The position numbers and the translations under genes were made by a program. Below are positions 26,555 to 34,691 of a stretch of 64,000 nt of DNA, piece after piece; the first letter of the stretch is position 1, and each line of letters opens with the position of its first letter. The notes under the pieces were generated by a model. That model searched no databases and had not been told where the DNA came from. It was given only the letters and a program-made list of their open reading frames with translations. Origin of the DNA: Gp1-AA133 sp963850425 (GTDB lineage: Bacteria > Acidobacteriota > Terriglobia > Terriglobales > Acidobacteriaceae); assembly GCA_963850425.1 (NCBI GenBank), contig CAWKLF010000001.1:310001-374000 (forward strand), given 5' to 3'.

Positions 26555-27962
26555 TTGGCAACAGCTAGCGCGCCTACCCGATCTTCATCCCCGCAACTCT
26601 CTGTTCTTCCCCGGAATAAGAAATTCGGCAAGCTCACCTTATGGCCCCTGGTCGCCGCCACCTTCTTTATGGTGTCGGGCGGCACGTATGGCACGGAAGA
26701 CATCGTGCACGGAGCGGGGTACGGGCGGGCCATCCTGATTCTTCTGCTGACCCCGATCCTGTGGAGTCTGCCTACTGCGTTCATGATCGGCGAGCTTTCC
26801 AGCGCGCTGCCCGAAGAGGGCGGCTACTACGCCTGGGTGCGTCGCGCGATGGGGAATTTCTGGGGATTCCAGGAGGCATGGCTGTCGCTGATTGCGTCGG
26901 TTTTCGACATGGCGATTTATCCGACGCTGTTCATCCTTTATCTACAACGGCTGTTTCCGTGGTTTGCCGAAGGGCATCGCGGACTCATGGTCGGGCTGGC
27001 CGTCGTTGCTCTTTGCGCGCTGCTGAACGTGGCAGGCGTCAAGGTGGTTTCGACCACTTCGCTGTGGCTGTTCTTTGCTTTGTCGGCGCCGTTCGTGGCA
27101 ATCGTGTGCATTGCGCCGTTCAAGTTTGGGGCGCTGGCTGGAGCGGTCACGAAGCCAACTAATTCCGGGATCGACATTCTGACGGGCGTACTCATCTGCA
27201 TGTGGAATTACATGGGATGGGACAACGCTTCGACCATTGCGGCCGAGGTGGAGAAACCGCAGCGGACGTATCCGCGGGCGATGCTGGCCGCGGTGGTGAT
27301 TGTGGCCGTGAGCTACATCGTGCCGGTGGTGGCGATGTGGATGACCGGGCTCGCGCCTGGTGCGTGGGATACCGGCTTTTGGGCCGACGCGGCCGGAATG
27401 TTGGGCGGGCCGGTATTGCGCGTGGGACTTGCCCTTGGAGGGATGATCAGCGGGTTTGGGATGTTCAACGCGCTGGTGATGAGCTACTCGCGCCTGCCGC
27501 TGGCGATGGCGCAGGACGGAATGCTGCCGAAGATTTTCGGCAAGCGGACGACGCGGGCGCGGTCGCCCTGGGTCGCGATTGTTGTGCTGGCCATTTTGTT
27601 GGGCACCGTGCCTGCTGCTGGGATTTGAGCGGTTGGTGACGATCGACATCCTTTTATACGGCGGGAGCCTGGGGTTGGAGTTCGCGGCTTTGGTTTGGCT
27701 GCGCATTCGTGAACCCGAGTTGCCGAGGCCGTTTCGCGTTCCGGGCGGAATGTTTGGGGCGGTAGCCATTGGGATCGCTCCCATGATGATGCTGGGCTTC
27801 TCGATCTTCCGGAGCCAGCATGAGACGGTGTTCGGGATGAGTTCGTTCGCATTCGGGATGATCCTGATCGCGGCGGGCGTGGTTGCCTATGGGGTGAACC
27901 ATCTGCTTAGGCCGGGAGGGTGGACGCCGGCTCGGGTGGAGAAACCGCAGGTCGTGGCGTAG
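26555..27962 (+). pseudogene. APC-family amino-acid permease, interrupted by a single frameshift
   Basis: An amino acid/polyamine permease with about 12 membrane helices. The TTG start at 26555 is preceded by a good AGGAGG. The N-terminal 357 residues include VSGGTYGTEDIVHGAGYG, PEEGGYYAWVRRAMG and WNYMGWDNASTIAAEVE. The frame ends at 27628, and the missing C-terminus (LLLGFERLVTIDILLYGG onward, ending VEKPQVVA) continues in the +1 frame to 27962. A net +1 (or -2) change near 27600-27620 explains this. Codon usage and protein quality are unchanged on both sides, so either a very recent lesion or a sequencing error is likely. A terminator follows at 27981. Confidence 0.85.
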
Positions 27963-27980
27963 AGTTCAGTTAATTTGGTT

Positions 27981-28012
27981 GGCGGGATGGCTTAGGCTGT
28001 CCCGCCTTTTTT
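27981..28012 (+). terminator. Rho-independent terminator after the permease
   Basis: Stem GGCGGGA (27981-27987) / TCCCGCC (28000-28006) followed by TTTTTTG. Confidence 0.8.
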
Positions 28013-28044
28013 GTTTGTTGTAGAGTTAAGGGGTAGCAGCACTC

Positions 28045-28446
28045 ATGACGAAACGCAAATCCAAGGGCGCCTACATGATCTCGGCGGTGGCCGAGATGTA
28101 TGGCATCCATCCGCAGACGTTGCGGCTGTACGAACGCGAGGGGCTGCTCAAGCCATCGCGCACCGAGGGCAATACCCGGCTTTATACCGACGAGGACCTG
28201 CAGCGGCTTGAGTTCATTTTGACGCTGGCCCGTGACCTGGCGGTGAACATCAGCGGGATCGCGATCATCCTGCAGATGCGCGAGCGCATGGAGGAGATGC
28301 AGAGGCAGATTCAGGATTTCGTGAAGTTCATGCAGCAAGAGGTGATGAACCGGGCAACGGCCGCGGCCGATCCGTCGAAGGGGGCGATTGTGCCGTTGAG
28401 AAGGCCGGTTGTGGTCCCCCCGGCGGCGGCGTCCCGAAAGAAGTAA
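28045..28446 (+). CDS. hspR: MerR-family heat-shock repressor HspR
   Basis: A 133-aa DNA-binding protein. The MerR-type winged helix (about residues 8-80) reads YMISAVAEMYGIHPQTLRLY, then EREGLLKPSRTEGNTRLYT and EDLQRLEFI. A helical dimerisation segment follows (MRERMEEMQRQIQDFVKF) and the tail is basic. No metal-binding cysteines are present, unlike MerR sensors. HspR represses dnaK-type operons by binding HAIR inverted repeats, with DnaK as a corepressor in actinobacteria; a HAIR-like site is at the dnaK promoter at 21751. Lying about 6 kb away rather than in the dnaK operon is a variation on the usual dnaK-grpE-dnaJ-hspR order. Confidence 0.88.
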   Translation: MTKRKSKGAYMISAVAEMYGIHPQTLRLYEREGLLKPSRTEGNTRLYTDEDLQRLEFILTLARDLAVNISGIAIILQMRERMEEMQRQIQDFVKFMQQEVMNRATAAADPSKGAIVPLRRPVVVPPAAASRKK

Positions 28447-28461
28447 GTGGTTGGTTCCCTG

Positions 28462-28575
28462 CTACTTCTTGCTTTCGATTTTTTCCTTCAAGTGCTTAGC
28501 GCAGGCTTCGATGCTGCTCTTCTTGCCGTGCGCTGAACTGACCCGTCCACGGACGAGGCGTCGGTATCGGTGCAC
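28462..28575 (-). CDS. Possible 37-aa basic ORF directly after the DUF4410-like gene
   Basis: Immediately after the TGA of the upstream gene, in the same frame, a GTG opens 37 codons ending in TAG at 28462-28464. The C-terminal half (HGKKSSIEACAKHLKEKI, then ESKK) is a lysine-rich amphipathic helix with coding-like codon choice. No strong Shine-Dalgarno is seen, so it could be a coupled microprotein, a stop-codon readthrough extension, or the remnant of a once longer gene. Confidence 0.35.
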   Translation of the reverse strand: MHRYRRLVRGRVSSAHGKKSSIEACAKHLKEKIESKK

Positions 28576-29067
28576 TCACTTCAGTTTTTCGATCTCTTCC
28601 AGGAGTCGCTGCTCGAAGCTGGATACCGCTTGCCGTCGCTGGGTGTTATTGCCCTGATACGGGCTGAATACCAGGTTCCCGCGCACGCGTATTCTTCGGC
28701 TCGCTAGTTCATTGCCTTCGGCGTCATGGATCACCAGTCGGCAATCGACCGTGCTGCGTCCGGCTCCAAAGCCGACCATAAACCGCTTGGCCGTACTGCC
28801 CGACGTGAACTCATCCAGCACAATGTGGGCGCGAATCGGCGCTTCGCCAACTTCGAAGTTGGCGTCCTTCAATGCATTTCTCAAACTGTCGGCAACCTGG
28901 TTTGGAGCATGTTCTTCCTTGACCTTACTCGCGTCGGGAATAACGGTAGCATCAACCTGAACGGTTTTTACTCCGGCCAGCGCCTTTGCCGTTTGAGCTT
29001 GCACAGCGCCAACCACCATCACTAAACAAATACTGATTATCAGTACCTGCACGACTCGCGAGCGCAT
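28576..29067 (-). CDS. DUF4410-like exported protein
   Basis: A 163-aa exported protein. The start at ATG 29065-29067 has AGGAGG at the right distance and gives a signal peptide ending near GAVQAQT. The mature part reads VQVDATVIPDASKVKEEHAP, then RNALKDANFEV, FMVGFGAGRSTVDCRLVIHD and ASRRIRVRGN, the pattern of DUF4410 proteins that resemble outer-membrane lipoprotein accessory domains. No lipobox cysteine is visible. Function unknown. Convergent with hspR. Confidence 0.7.
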   Translation of the reverse strand: MRSRVVQVLIISICLVMVVGAVQAQTAKALAGVKTVQVDATVIPDASKVKEEHAPNQVADSLRNALKDANFEVGEAPIRAHIVLDEFTSGSTAKRFMVGFGAGRSTVDCRLVIHDAEGNELASRRIRVRGNLVFSPYQGNNTQRRQAVSSFEQRLLEEIEKLK

Positions 29068-29273
29068 AGACAGTCCTCCTGACACACTCGGTGCTTATGT
29101 TAGCGCCTATGCCGCAAGTTACTAGGACACCACTCACAACGCACTGTGATGGCACGTCATGCTGACAAAAGCATCGCGCAGCTTCACGGGGCCACACAGC
29201 TGGAGCAGGCAGAGTATGATATTGGGTTTTCAGCCTCTCGCTGCTGGTGCACGAGTGCTGGTCGTTTCCTTTC

Positions 29274-30266
29274 ATGCTGCCTTTCAAGCTCGTCTACAGT
29301 GACGATTACTACCTTCCAATCGGCACGCACGTCTTCCCTGCCGAGAAGTACCAGCGCATCCATAAGCGGCTGATAGAGACGGGCGTGGCGGAGGCGAAGG
29401 ACTTCGTGGCGCCGCGTCCGGCGTCGGATCAGGACATCTTGCTGGTGCATACGCCGCAGTATGTGCAGAAGCTGAAGACCGGGACGCTTTCGGCGCGGGA
29501 GGAACTGGAGATGGAGATTCCCTACTCGCCGGAGCTGGTGCGGGCGTTCTGGATGGCGGCGGGGGGATCGATGCTGGCGGCTGACTATGCGTTGAAAGAT
29601 CGGGTGGGGTTCAACATTGGGGGCGGATTCCATCATGCCTTTCCCGATCACGGGGAAGGTTTCTGCATGATTCACGACGTGGCGGTGGCGATCCGGCGGA
29701 TGCAGCGGGATGACAAGATCCGCACTGCGATGACGGTGGATTGCGATGTACACCAGGGAAATGGGACGGCGGCGATTTTTGCGGGAGTGCGCGTGCCGAG
29801 CGATTCCCTGCCGTCGGTGGGAGGGGCGACCGTTTCGAGTGCGCGTCCGGCGAAAATGCGCAATGCTCATGCTGGGGACGTATTCACGATCTCGCTGCAT
29901 CAGGAGCACAACTACCCGGCGTGGAAGCCGCCGTCATCGATTGACGTGGACCTGCCGGATGAGATTGGCGACGCCGATTACCTGGCCTGGCTCGACAATG
30001 CGTTCAGTTCGGGACTGCGGCAGTTCGAGCCGGATCTTTTGTGCTACATCGCTGGGGCGGACCCTTATCGCGAGGATCAATTGGGCGGACTGAATTTGAC
30101 GATTGAAGGCTTGAAGAAGCGAGATGAACTGGTATTCCGCGTAGCGCGAGCTAGGGATATCCCGGTGATGGTGACGTATGCGGGCGGCTATGCCCGGAAG
30201 GTCGATGATACGGTGACGATCCACTGCAATACCGTGGTGGCAGCAAAGGAAGTGTTTGGCGGGTGA
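29274..30266 (+). CDS. Histone deacetylase family (acetoin utilization/APAH-like) hydrolase
   Basis: A 330-aa zinc-dependent deacetylase. Catalytic His120-His121 (GGGFHHAFPDHGEGF), zinc ligands Asp158 and His160 (VDCDVHQGNGTA), a third Asp in IAGADPYRED and the transition-state Tyr in TYAGGYA are all present. Bacterial members deacetylate small amines, polyamines or proteins. The start at ATG 29274 is chosen because family proteins begin near FKLVYSDDY; a GTG at 29247 is in frame. Unusual: about 30 residues (171-202) between IFAG and VFTISLHQ are longer than in typical members. Monocistronic. Confidence 0.9.
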   Translation: MLPFKLVYSDDYYLPIGTHVFPAEKYQRIHKRLIETGVAEAKDFVAPRPASDQDILLVHTPQYVQKLKTGTLSAREELEMEIPYSPELVRAFWMAAGGSMLAADYALKDRVGFNIGGGFHHAFPDHGEGFCMIHDVAVAIRRMQRDDKIRTAMTVDCDVHQGNGTAAIFAGVRVPSDSLPSVGGATVSSARPAKMRNAHAGDVFTISLHQEHNYPAWKPPSSIDVDLPDEIGDADYLAWLDNAFSSGLRQFEPDLLCYIAGADPYREDQLGGLNLTIEGLKKRDELVFRVARARDIPVMVTYAGGYARKVDDTVTIHCNTVVAAKEVFGG

Positions 30267-30273
30267 CTCTTGC

Positions 30274-30312
30274 AAGCTATCAGCCATCAGCCATCGGCTA
30301 TCAGCCATCGAC
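30274..30312 (+). repeat. Short tandem CTATCAGCCATC repeat
   Basis: Near-tandem copies of TATCAGCCATC/ATCAGCCATCGG between the deacetylase gene and ffh. A related CTGTCAGC pair occurs after dnaK at about 23781-23805. Confidence 0.6.
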
Positions 30313-30346
30313 CACCTGGTGGCTGCTAAAATAGGCGTCTACGCTT

Positions 30347-31706
30347 ATGTTTGAGAATCTACAGGAAAAACTTCAGCGCGCATTCAAGACTCTGCGCGGG
30401 CAAGCCACGCTTACCGAGGAGAATATCCAGGAGGCGTTGCGGCAGATTCGGCTGGCGCTGCTTGAGGCCGACGTCAACTTCAAGGTCGTCAAGCAACTGA
30501 TTGATCAGATCCAAGCCAAGGCCGTCGGGCAGGAAGTGTTGACGGCGCTTTCGCCGGGCGAGCAGGTCATCAAGATTGTGCGCGACGAGATGGTGGAGGT
30601 GCTGGGCAAGGACACGGCCAAGCTGCAAGTTCGCTTCGCAGCCTCCGACTGTCGTGCTGATGGCCGGGCTGCAAGGGTCCGGCAAAACAACTACCTCGGG
30701 CAAGCTGGCCAACTGGCTGAAGAAGGGCGGGCACCGGCCGTTGCTGGTTTCGGTGGACGTTTATCGCCCGGCGGCGCGGCAGCAGTTGAAGGTCGTGGCC
30801 GATGCGATCAAGGCCAACATTTACGAGGGCGAAGTTTCGGAGGCGAATACTGCGACCGTCGAGCGTCTGGTGAAGGAGGCGCGGCGCGAGGCGATCAACA
30901 CGGGCAGCGACGTGCTCATCGTTGATACGGCCGGCCGCCTTCATATTGACGATCAGCTGATGGATGAAATGCAGTCGTTGAAGAAGCTGCTCAATCCGTC
31001 CGAGATTCTGTTCGTCGCGGATGCCATGACCGGGCAGGACGCGGTGCGCTCGGCCGACGAGTTTCACAAGAAACTGACTCTGACGGGCGTGGTGCTCACC
31101 AAGATGGATGGTGATGCGCGTGGTGGTGCGGCGCTGTCGATTCGGCACGTGACCGGGCAACCCATCAAGTTTATCGGCGTGGGTGAGAAGTACGACGCGC
31201 TGGAGCCGTTTCATCCCGACCGCATCGTGTCGCGCATTCTGGGCATGGGCGACATCATGTCGCTCATCGAGAAGGCTGAGCAACAGATCGACAAAAAGAA
31301 AGCCGAGGACATGGCCAGCCGCGTACTGGCGGGGGACGGTTTCTCGCTCGAAGACTTCCGCGATCAACTGCGGCAGGTCCGCAAGATGGGATCGATCCAG
31401 AGCTTGATGGGAATGCTACCGTCGATCGGTCCGTTCAGCGGGCTGCAGAAGGCGGCCGGCAAGGTGGACGAGAACCAGATCAACCGGGTGGAAGCCATCA
31501 TCAACTCGATGACGGTGCATGAGCGGAATCACCATGATGTGATCAACGGAAGCCGGCGCAAGCGGATCGCGCGCGGCTCGGGAACCAGCGTGCAGGAGGT
31601 GAACAACCTGCTCCGGCAATACGCGCAGATGAAGAAGATGTTCAAGCAGATGGGGAAGCCGAGCTTTGCGCGGCGGCTGGCCGGGATGAAGATGCCGGGG
31701 ATGTAA
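30347..31706 (+). CDS. ffh: Signal recognition particle protein Ffh, with one frameshift
   Basis: SRP GTPase that with 4.5S RNA targets nascent membrane proteins to FtsY. The N domain (MFENLQEKLQRAFKTLRG) runs in one frame to about 30627. The G domain continues in the +1 frame with FASQPPTVVLMAGLQGSGKT, DTAGRLHIDDQLMDEM and GVVLTKMDGDARGGAALS. The M domain ends in a methionine-rich tail (GMKMPGM). A net +1 (or -2) change at about 30624-30630 joins them; the expected sequence there is AKL(Q)FASQPP. Because ffh is normally essential and both halves are pristine, a sequencing error is the simplest reading. Full product would be about 453 aa. ATG 30347. Confidence 0.9.
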
Positions 31707-31713
31707 GGAAAAC

Positions 31714-31906
31714 CGTCGTTGGTCGTCGAGAAAATTGTCGTTGGTCGATGGTCGTTCGTGGTTAGCAAACCTACTATTGCGAAGCACTGCGCGTTAACAG
31801 GACCGAGGGTGCCCCATCTTGCGCATTCTGTCCGCAAAGGTGGGACTTCACTGCTGCCGCGTTCTAGATTCAAGCCAACGACCAAGGACCAACGACCGAC
31901 GACTGC
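31714..31906. repeat. Word-like inverted repeat between ffh and the peroxiredoxin gene
   Basis: CGTTGGTCGTCG and GTCGTTGGTCGATGG on one side face CCAACGACCAAGG and CCAACGACCGACGAC on the other. Between them a second pair (GTGCCCCATCTTGCG / CGCAAAGGTGGGA) forms an inner stem. It lies just before the peroxiredoxin start. Confidence 0.6.
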
Positions 31907-31910
31907 TTTT

Positions 31911-32594
31911 ATGAAATGGCGTTCCCTCGAAGAGAAAAGTGTCGGGTCCGAGACTCGCACGTTGCGCGAGATCCTTGCGGAGCGGCGCGAGCGGATTGCG
32001 CAGTATGTGCCGGGGGCGGCGCTCGAGGTGCATGCTCGGGCGGTTGCGGCTTTGAAGGCACAGGGGCTGGCTGCGAAATCGCTGGCGGTTGGGGCGCGTG
32101 TTCCGGAGTTTTCCCTTCCTGATCACAATGGCACGGTCGTTTCGTCGGCCGAATTGCTGGGGCGAGGGCGGCTTATCGTGTGCTTCCTTCGCGGGCGGTG
32201 GGATCCTTTCTGCTGCGGGCAGATGGAGGCGATGAACCGGATTCTTCCGGAGATTGAACAGGCCGGGGCATCGCTTGTGGCCATCTCTCCGCAGACGTTG
32301 AAGCAGTCGTTCTTCATGGCGGATCAACACCGCCTGCGTTTCCCTCTCCTGAGTGATGGGGGGAATCGGGTGGCGCGGCAGTTTGGCTTGGTGTATCGGG
32401 TGCCGGAGGAGCAGGAGACGATCTACCGGCGAGCGTTTGTGAATCTGCCTCTCACGAATGGGGATGAGAGTTGGGAGTTGCCGATCCCGGCGGCGTACGT
32501 TGTGGACCGCGATGGGACTGTGCTGTCCGCGTACGCGAACGAGGACTATACGCAGCGAGCGGAGCCGGGGGAGATTGTGGAGACGCTGAAGTGA
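31911..32594 (+). CDS. Peroxiredoxin-like (AhpC/TSA) family protein with altered active site
   Basis: A 227-aa thioredoxin-fold protein starting at ATG 31911. A helical N-terminal extension (about residues 1-62) precedes the AhpC/TSA domain (VGARVPEFSLPDHNG, VAISPQTLKQS, FPLLSDGGNRVARQFGL, PIPAAYVVDRDGTVL). In related proteins the motif is RGxWCPFC, where the first Cys is the peroxidatic residue. Here it reads RGRWDPFCC: Asp replaces that Cys and an additional Cys follows the second. Activity is therefore uncertain, possibly shifted to the neighbouring Cys pair. Not in an operon with ffh, which is separated by a repeat. Confidence 0.85.
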   Translation: MKWRSLEEKSVGSETRTLREILAERRERIAQYVPGAALEVHARAVAALKAQGLAAKSLAVGARVPEFSLPDHNGTVVSSAELLGRGRLIVCFLRGRWDPFCCGQMEAMNRILPEIEQAGASLVAISPQTLKQSFFMADQHRLRFPLLSDGGNRVARQFGLVYRVPEEQETIYRRAFVNLPLTNGDESWELPIPAAYVVDRDGTVLSAYANEDYTQRAEPGEIVETLK

Positions 32595-32764
32595 AGGTAG
32601 ATGCGAATTTACACTCGAACTACGAGGACACCATGGAGCACAGAGGCAGAGAAGGGCGATCGCGATTCTCTTCCCTCAACCGTGTATCTTGAATGACGAC
32701 CCATCACTTTTAGAGGTGACATCCGAACTTGCTGTACGAAGCACATCACCCCTAGGCTTCAGGT

Positions 32765-32836
32765 GGGCCCGTGGTGTAATGGGAGCATATCAGCCTGTCC
32801 CGCTCGAAGGTGCGGGTTCGAATCCCGTCGGGTCCA
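32765..32836 (+). tRNA. tRNA-Asp-like gene (anticodon GTC), irregular anticodon stem
   Basis: 72 bases folding as a cloverleaf. The acceptor GGGCCCG / CGGGTCC has one G-T wobble. The D-arm is GTGT-AATGGGA-GCAT, the T-arm is GCGGG-TTCGAAT-CCCGT, and the variable loop has five bases. The anticodon loop CTGTCCC places GTC at 34-36 (Asp). The anticodon stem TCAGC / GCTCG contains a C-C mismatch and a T-G pair, and position 37 is C instead of the usual purine. Dropping one C would restore TCAGC / GCTGA, so an inserted base is possible. CCA is not encoded. Confidence 0.65.
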
Positions 32837-32898
32837 TACCGGTCCCGTTCAATGGTAGGGACGGTATGGAAGGGAGCCTAGGACAGGAGGCTCCCTTC
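32833..32898 (+). ncRNA. Two strong hairpins directly downstream of the tRNA
   Basis: Hairpin 1: TCCATACC (32833-32840) and GTCCC (32842-32846) pair with GGGAC (32858-32862) and GGTATGGA (32863-32870), with one bulged G. Hairpin 2: GAAGGGAGCCT (32869-32879) pairs perfectly with AGGCTCCCTTC (32888-32898). Neither has a T-run. Hairpin 1 shares bases with the tRNA acceptor end, so it could compete with tRNA folding or mark a processing site. Possible structured leader or small RNA, ending at the terminator at 32974. Confidence 0.4.
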
Positions 32899-32973
32899 AG
32901 TAACATTGACGTTGCTTCTCCATAGGTCCATAATTTTTGGAGTAATTGGGACAGGCTGATGAAAGCTTCCAAG

Positions 32974-33000
32974 ACCCGAACCTTCGCGGTTCGGGTTTTT
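32974..33000 (+). terminator. Rho-independent terminator of the tRNA region transcript
   Basis: Perfect stem ACCCGAACC / GGTTCGGGT with a TTCGC loop, followed by TTTTT. Confidence 0.88.
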
Positions 33001-33444
33001 CTATTTGTAACGCTCCACTGTCCTCCCGACGAGCACTCCCACAAACCCCAATCCGACACAGAGAAAGCCAAAGGCAGATCCAAGCAAGAACAATAGGAAG
33101 GTTGGCCCGACTTCAAGGTCGTGCGGCTCACGAAATCTATGGCAAGCAGGGCGCCGAAGGGCACAAGGACACCGCGATTATGCCGAAGCCTTGATGAGCC
33201 ATGAGTGCCGGAATCGGATCGTTTTCGTCACGGCTGAGCTTCTTTTGCCTTCATGCTACCGACGCCTAGAAACATCGCAAAGTTACATCGGAGCAGATCC
33301 CTCGCCACGCTCGGGACTTCGCCAGCGGTCTCCCGCTCCGCCCACGCCCGCCGAGCGCCTCAACTTGCCAATCCCGCTAACTTCCGCGATAATAATGGTT
33401 TGTCTTATCCCTCCCGGAAGGACTAGGAAAGGAAACCAAGTCCC
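33001..33444. other. Intergenic region upstream of rpsP
   Basis: About 440 bases. A minus-strand frame ending at 33001 encodes a membrane-like tail (LLFLLGSAFGFLCVGLGFVG) but lacks a start codon. AGGAAAGG at about 33425 is the rpsP ribosome binding region. No other feature seen. Confidence 0.4.
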
Positions 33445-33708
33445 GTGTTAATGATTCGTCTGGCGCGCACGGGTGCGCGCAAACAACCGCAGTACCGTGT
33501 GGTGGTGATCGAGAAGGCGCGGGCGCGCAATGGGCGCTCGGTCGAAGTGGTGGGGACCTATAATCCCCGGGGCGCGGCCGCCCATATCAACCTGAAGCGC
33601 GATCGCATTGATTATTGGGTGTCGAAGGGCGCGAAGATGTCGGAACGCGTGAGCAAGCTGTTCGCAAAGCCCGTTCCGGCCCCGGCCAGCGCCGGACCTG
33701 CCGCTTAA
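33445..33708 (+). CDS. rpsP: 30S ribosomal protein S16
   Basis: An 87-aa ribosomal protein of the small subunit. It opens with MLMIRLARTGARKQPQYRVV and contains RNGRSVEVVGTYNP and the DRIDYWVSKGAKMSERV segment. GTG 33445 aligns with the start of other S16 proteins; ATG 33451 is an alternative. The tail is a Pro/Ala-rich extension. First gene of the rpsP-khpA-rimM-trmD-rplS cluster, a conserved order in bacteria. Confidence 0.96.
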   Translation: MLMIRLARTGARKQPQYRVVVIEKARARNGRSVEVVGTYNPRGAAAHINLKRDRIDYWVSKGAKMSERVSKLFAKPVPAPASAGPAA

Positions 33709-33759
33709 GCATTTCGTGCGCCCCAGGGCGCATTTCACTCCACAACTCAGGAGTCGCGA

Positions 33760-34011
33760 ATGAGCGAGCAAGGTGGCGACGCTAAAGTTCTTCTCGAGCA
33801 CGTAACCAGGGTTCTGGTGGATGCTCCCGACCAGGTGTCGGTGAGCCAGGTGGAACAGGACGGCGAGACCGTGCTTGAATTGACCGTGGCCGAGAGCGAT
33901 CTGGGTAAGGTGATAGGCAAGTCGGGGCGCACGGCCCGTGCGCTGCGAACTCTGTTGAGCGCGGCCGGAGTTAAGGCGAACAAGCGTTACGCGCTCGAGA
34001 TCCTCGAATAA
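33760..34011 (+). CDS. khpA: KH-domain RNA-binding protein KhpA
   Basis: An 83-aa protein consisting of one KH domain, with the GxxG loop in LGKVIGKSGRTARALRTLL. It partners KhpB/Jag in RNA binding and cell-envelope regulation in other bacteria. Its place between rpsP and rimM is conserved. ATG 33760. Confidence 0.92.
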   Translation: MSEQGGDAKVLLEHVTRVLVDAPDQVSVSQVEQDGETVLELTVAESDLGKVIGKSGRTARALRTLLSAAGVKANKRYALEILE

Positions 34012-34037
34012 AGCCCGGGAAATTGCCAGAAACGAAG

Positions 34038-34601
34038 ATGGGCAACGAGTACATCAGCCTGGCTCGCGTCCTGAAAACGCAGGGGCGGAAGGGCGAAGTT
34101 GCGGTGGAAGTGCACTCCGACGTTCCGGACCGGTTCGTGAAAGGCATGCGGCTCTTTGCTCTTGATCCCAATGGCGCGCGACGACAGCTGAGGGTCGAGG
34201 ATATCTGGCCGCACAAGGGTCAGCTGGTTCTGAAGTTCGAAGGGATCGATTCGATCTCGGACGCGGAAGCCTTTTTGCAATGCGAATTACAGGTGCCGCA
34301 GGCCGATCGCGCGAAACTTGAACCGGGCTGGACCTACATCAGCGAGCTGGCAGGTTGTTTGGTTTTTGATGGCGATCGCGAGATTGGCACGGTGGAAGGT
34401 GTGGAATTCGGCGCGGGTGAAGCGCCGCTGCTGATCGTGCGCGGCAAGGCGAAACTGCCCTACGAGATACCATTCGCCGAAGCGTACCTGACGGGCGTGG
34501 ACCTGGCTACGAAGCAGGTCCGGATGAGGCTGCCGGAGGGGATGCTCGAGGTGAACGCTCCGCTGAGCGAGGAAGAGAAGCGGGAACAGAGTAAGGGTTG
34601 A
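34038..34601 (+). CDS. rimM: Ribosome maturation factor RimM
   Basis: A 187-aa 16S rRNA processing factor that binds S19 and assists 30S head assembly. The N-terminal RimM barrel (YISLARVLKTQGRKGEVAVE) and the C-terminal PRC-barrel (LAGCLVFDGDREIGTVEGV, then AYLTGVDLATKQVRMRLPEG) are both present. ATG 34038 is chosen; a TTG at 34023 is in frame, and neither has a strong Shine-Dalgarno. Follows khpA by 26 bases. Confidence 0.93.
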   Translation: MGNEYISLARVLKTQGRKGEVAVEVHSDVPDRFVKGMRLFALDPNGARRQLRVEDIWPHKGQLVLKFEGIDSISDAEAFLQCELQVPQADRAKLEPGWTYISELAGCLVFDGDREIGTVEGVEFGAGEAPLLIVRGKAKLPYEIPFAEAYLTGVDLATKQVRMRLPEGMLEVNAPLSEEEKREQSKG

Positions 34602-34605
34602 GAAA

Positions 34606-34691
34606 TTGGGTAATTGAGTAATTGGGAAATTGAAAACCGGCGGTCGCGGCGGTGGTTCTGATTCTCCATTACACAATTACCCAATTACTCA
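34606..34691. repeat. AATTGGGTAATTG inverted repeat between rimM and trmD
   Basis: GGGTAATTGAGTAATTGGG on the left arm faces CAATTACCCAATTACTCAAT on the right arm, a low-complexity AT-rich stem inside an otherwise GC-rich operon, ending at the trmD start. Confidence 0.65.

Noticed and set aside
33001..33270. Minus-strand frame with a membrane-like C-terminus (LLFLLGSAFGFLCVG)
   Set aside because: No ATG or GTG start precedes the hydrophobic part within the open frame; possibly a decayed gene.
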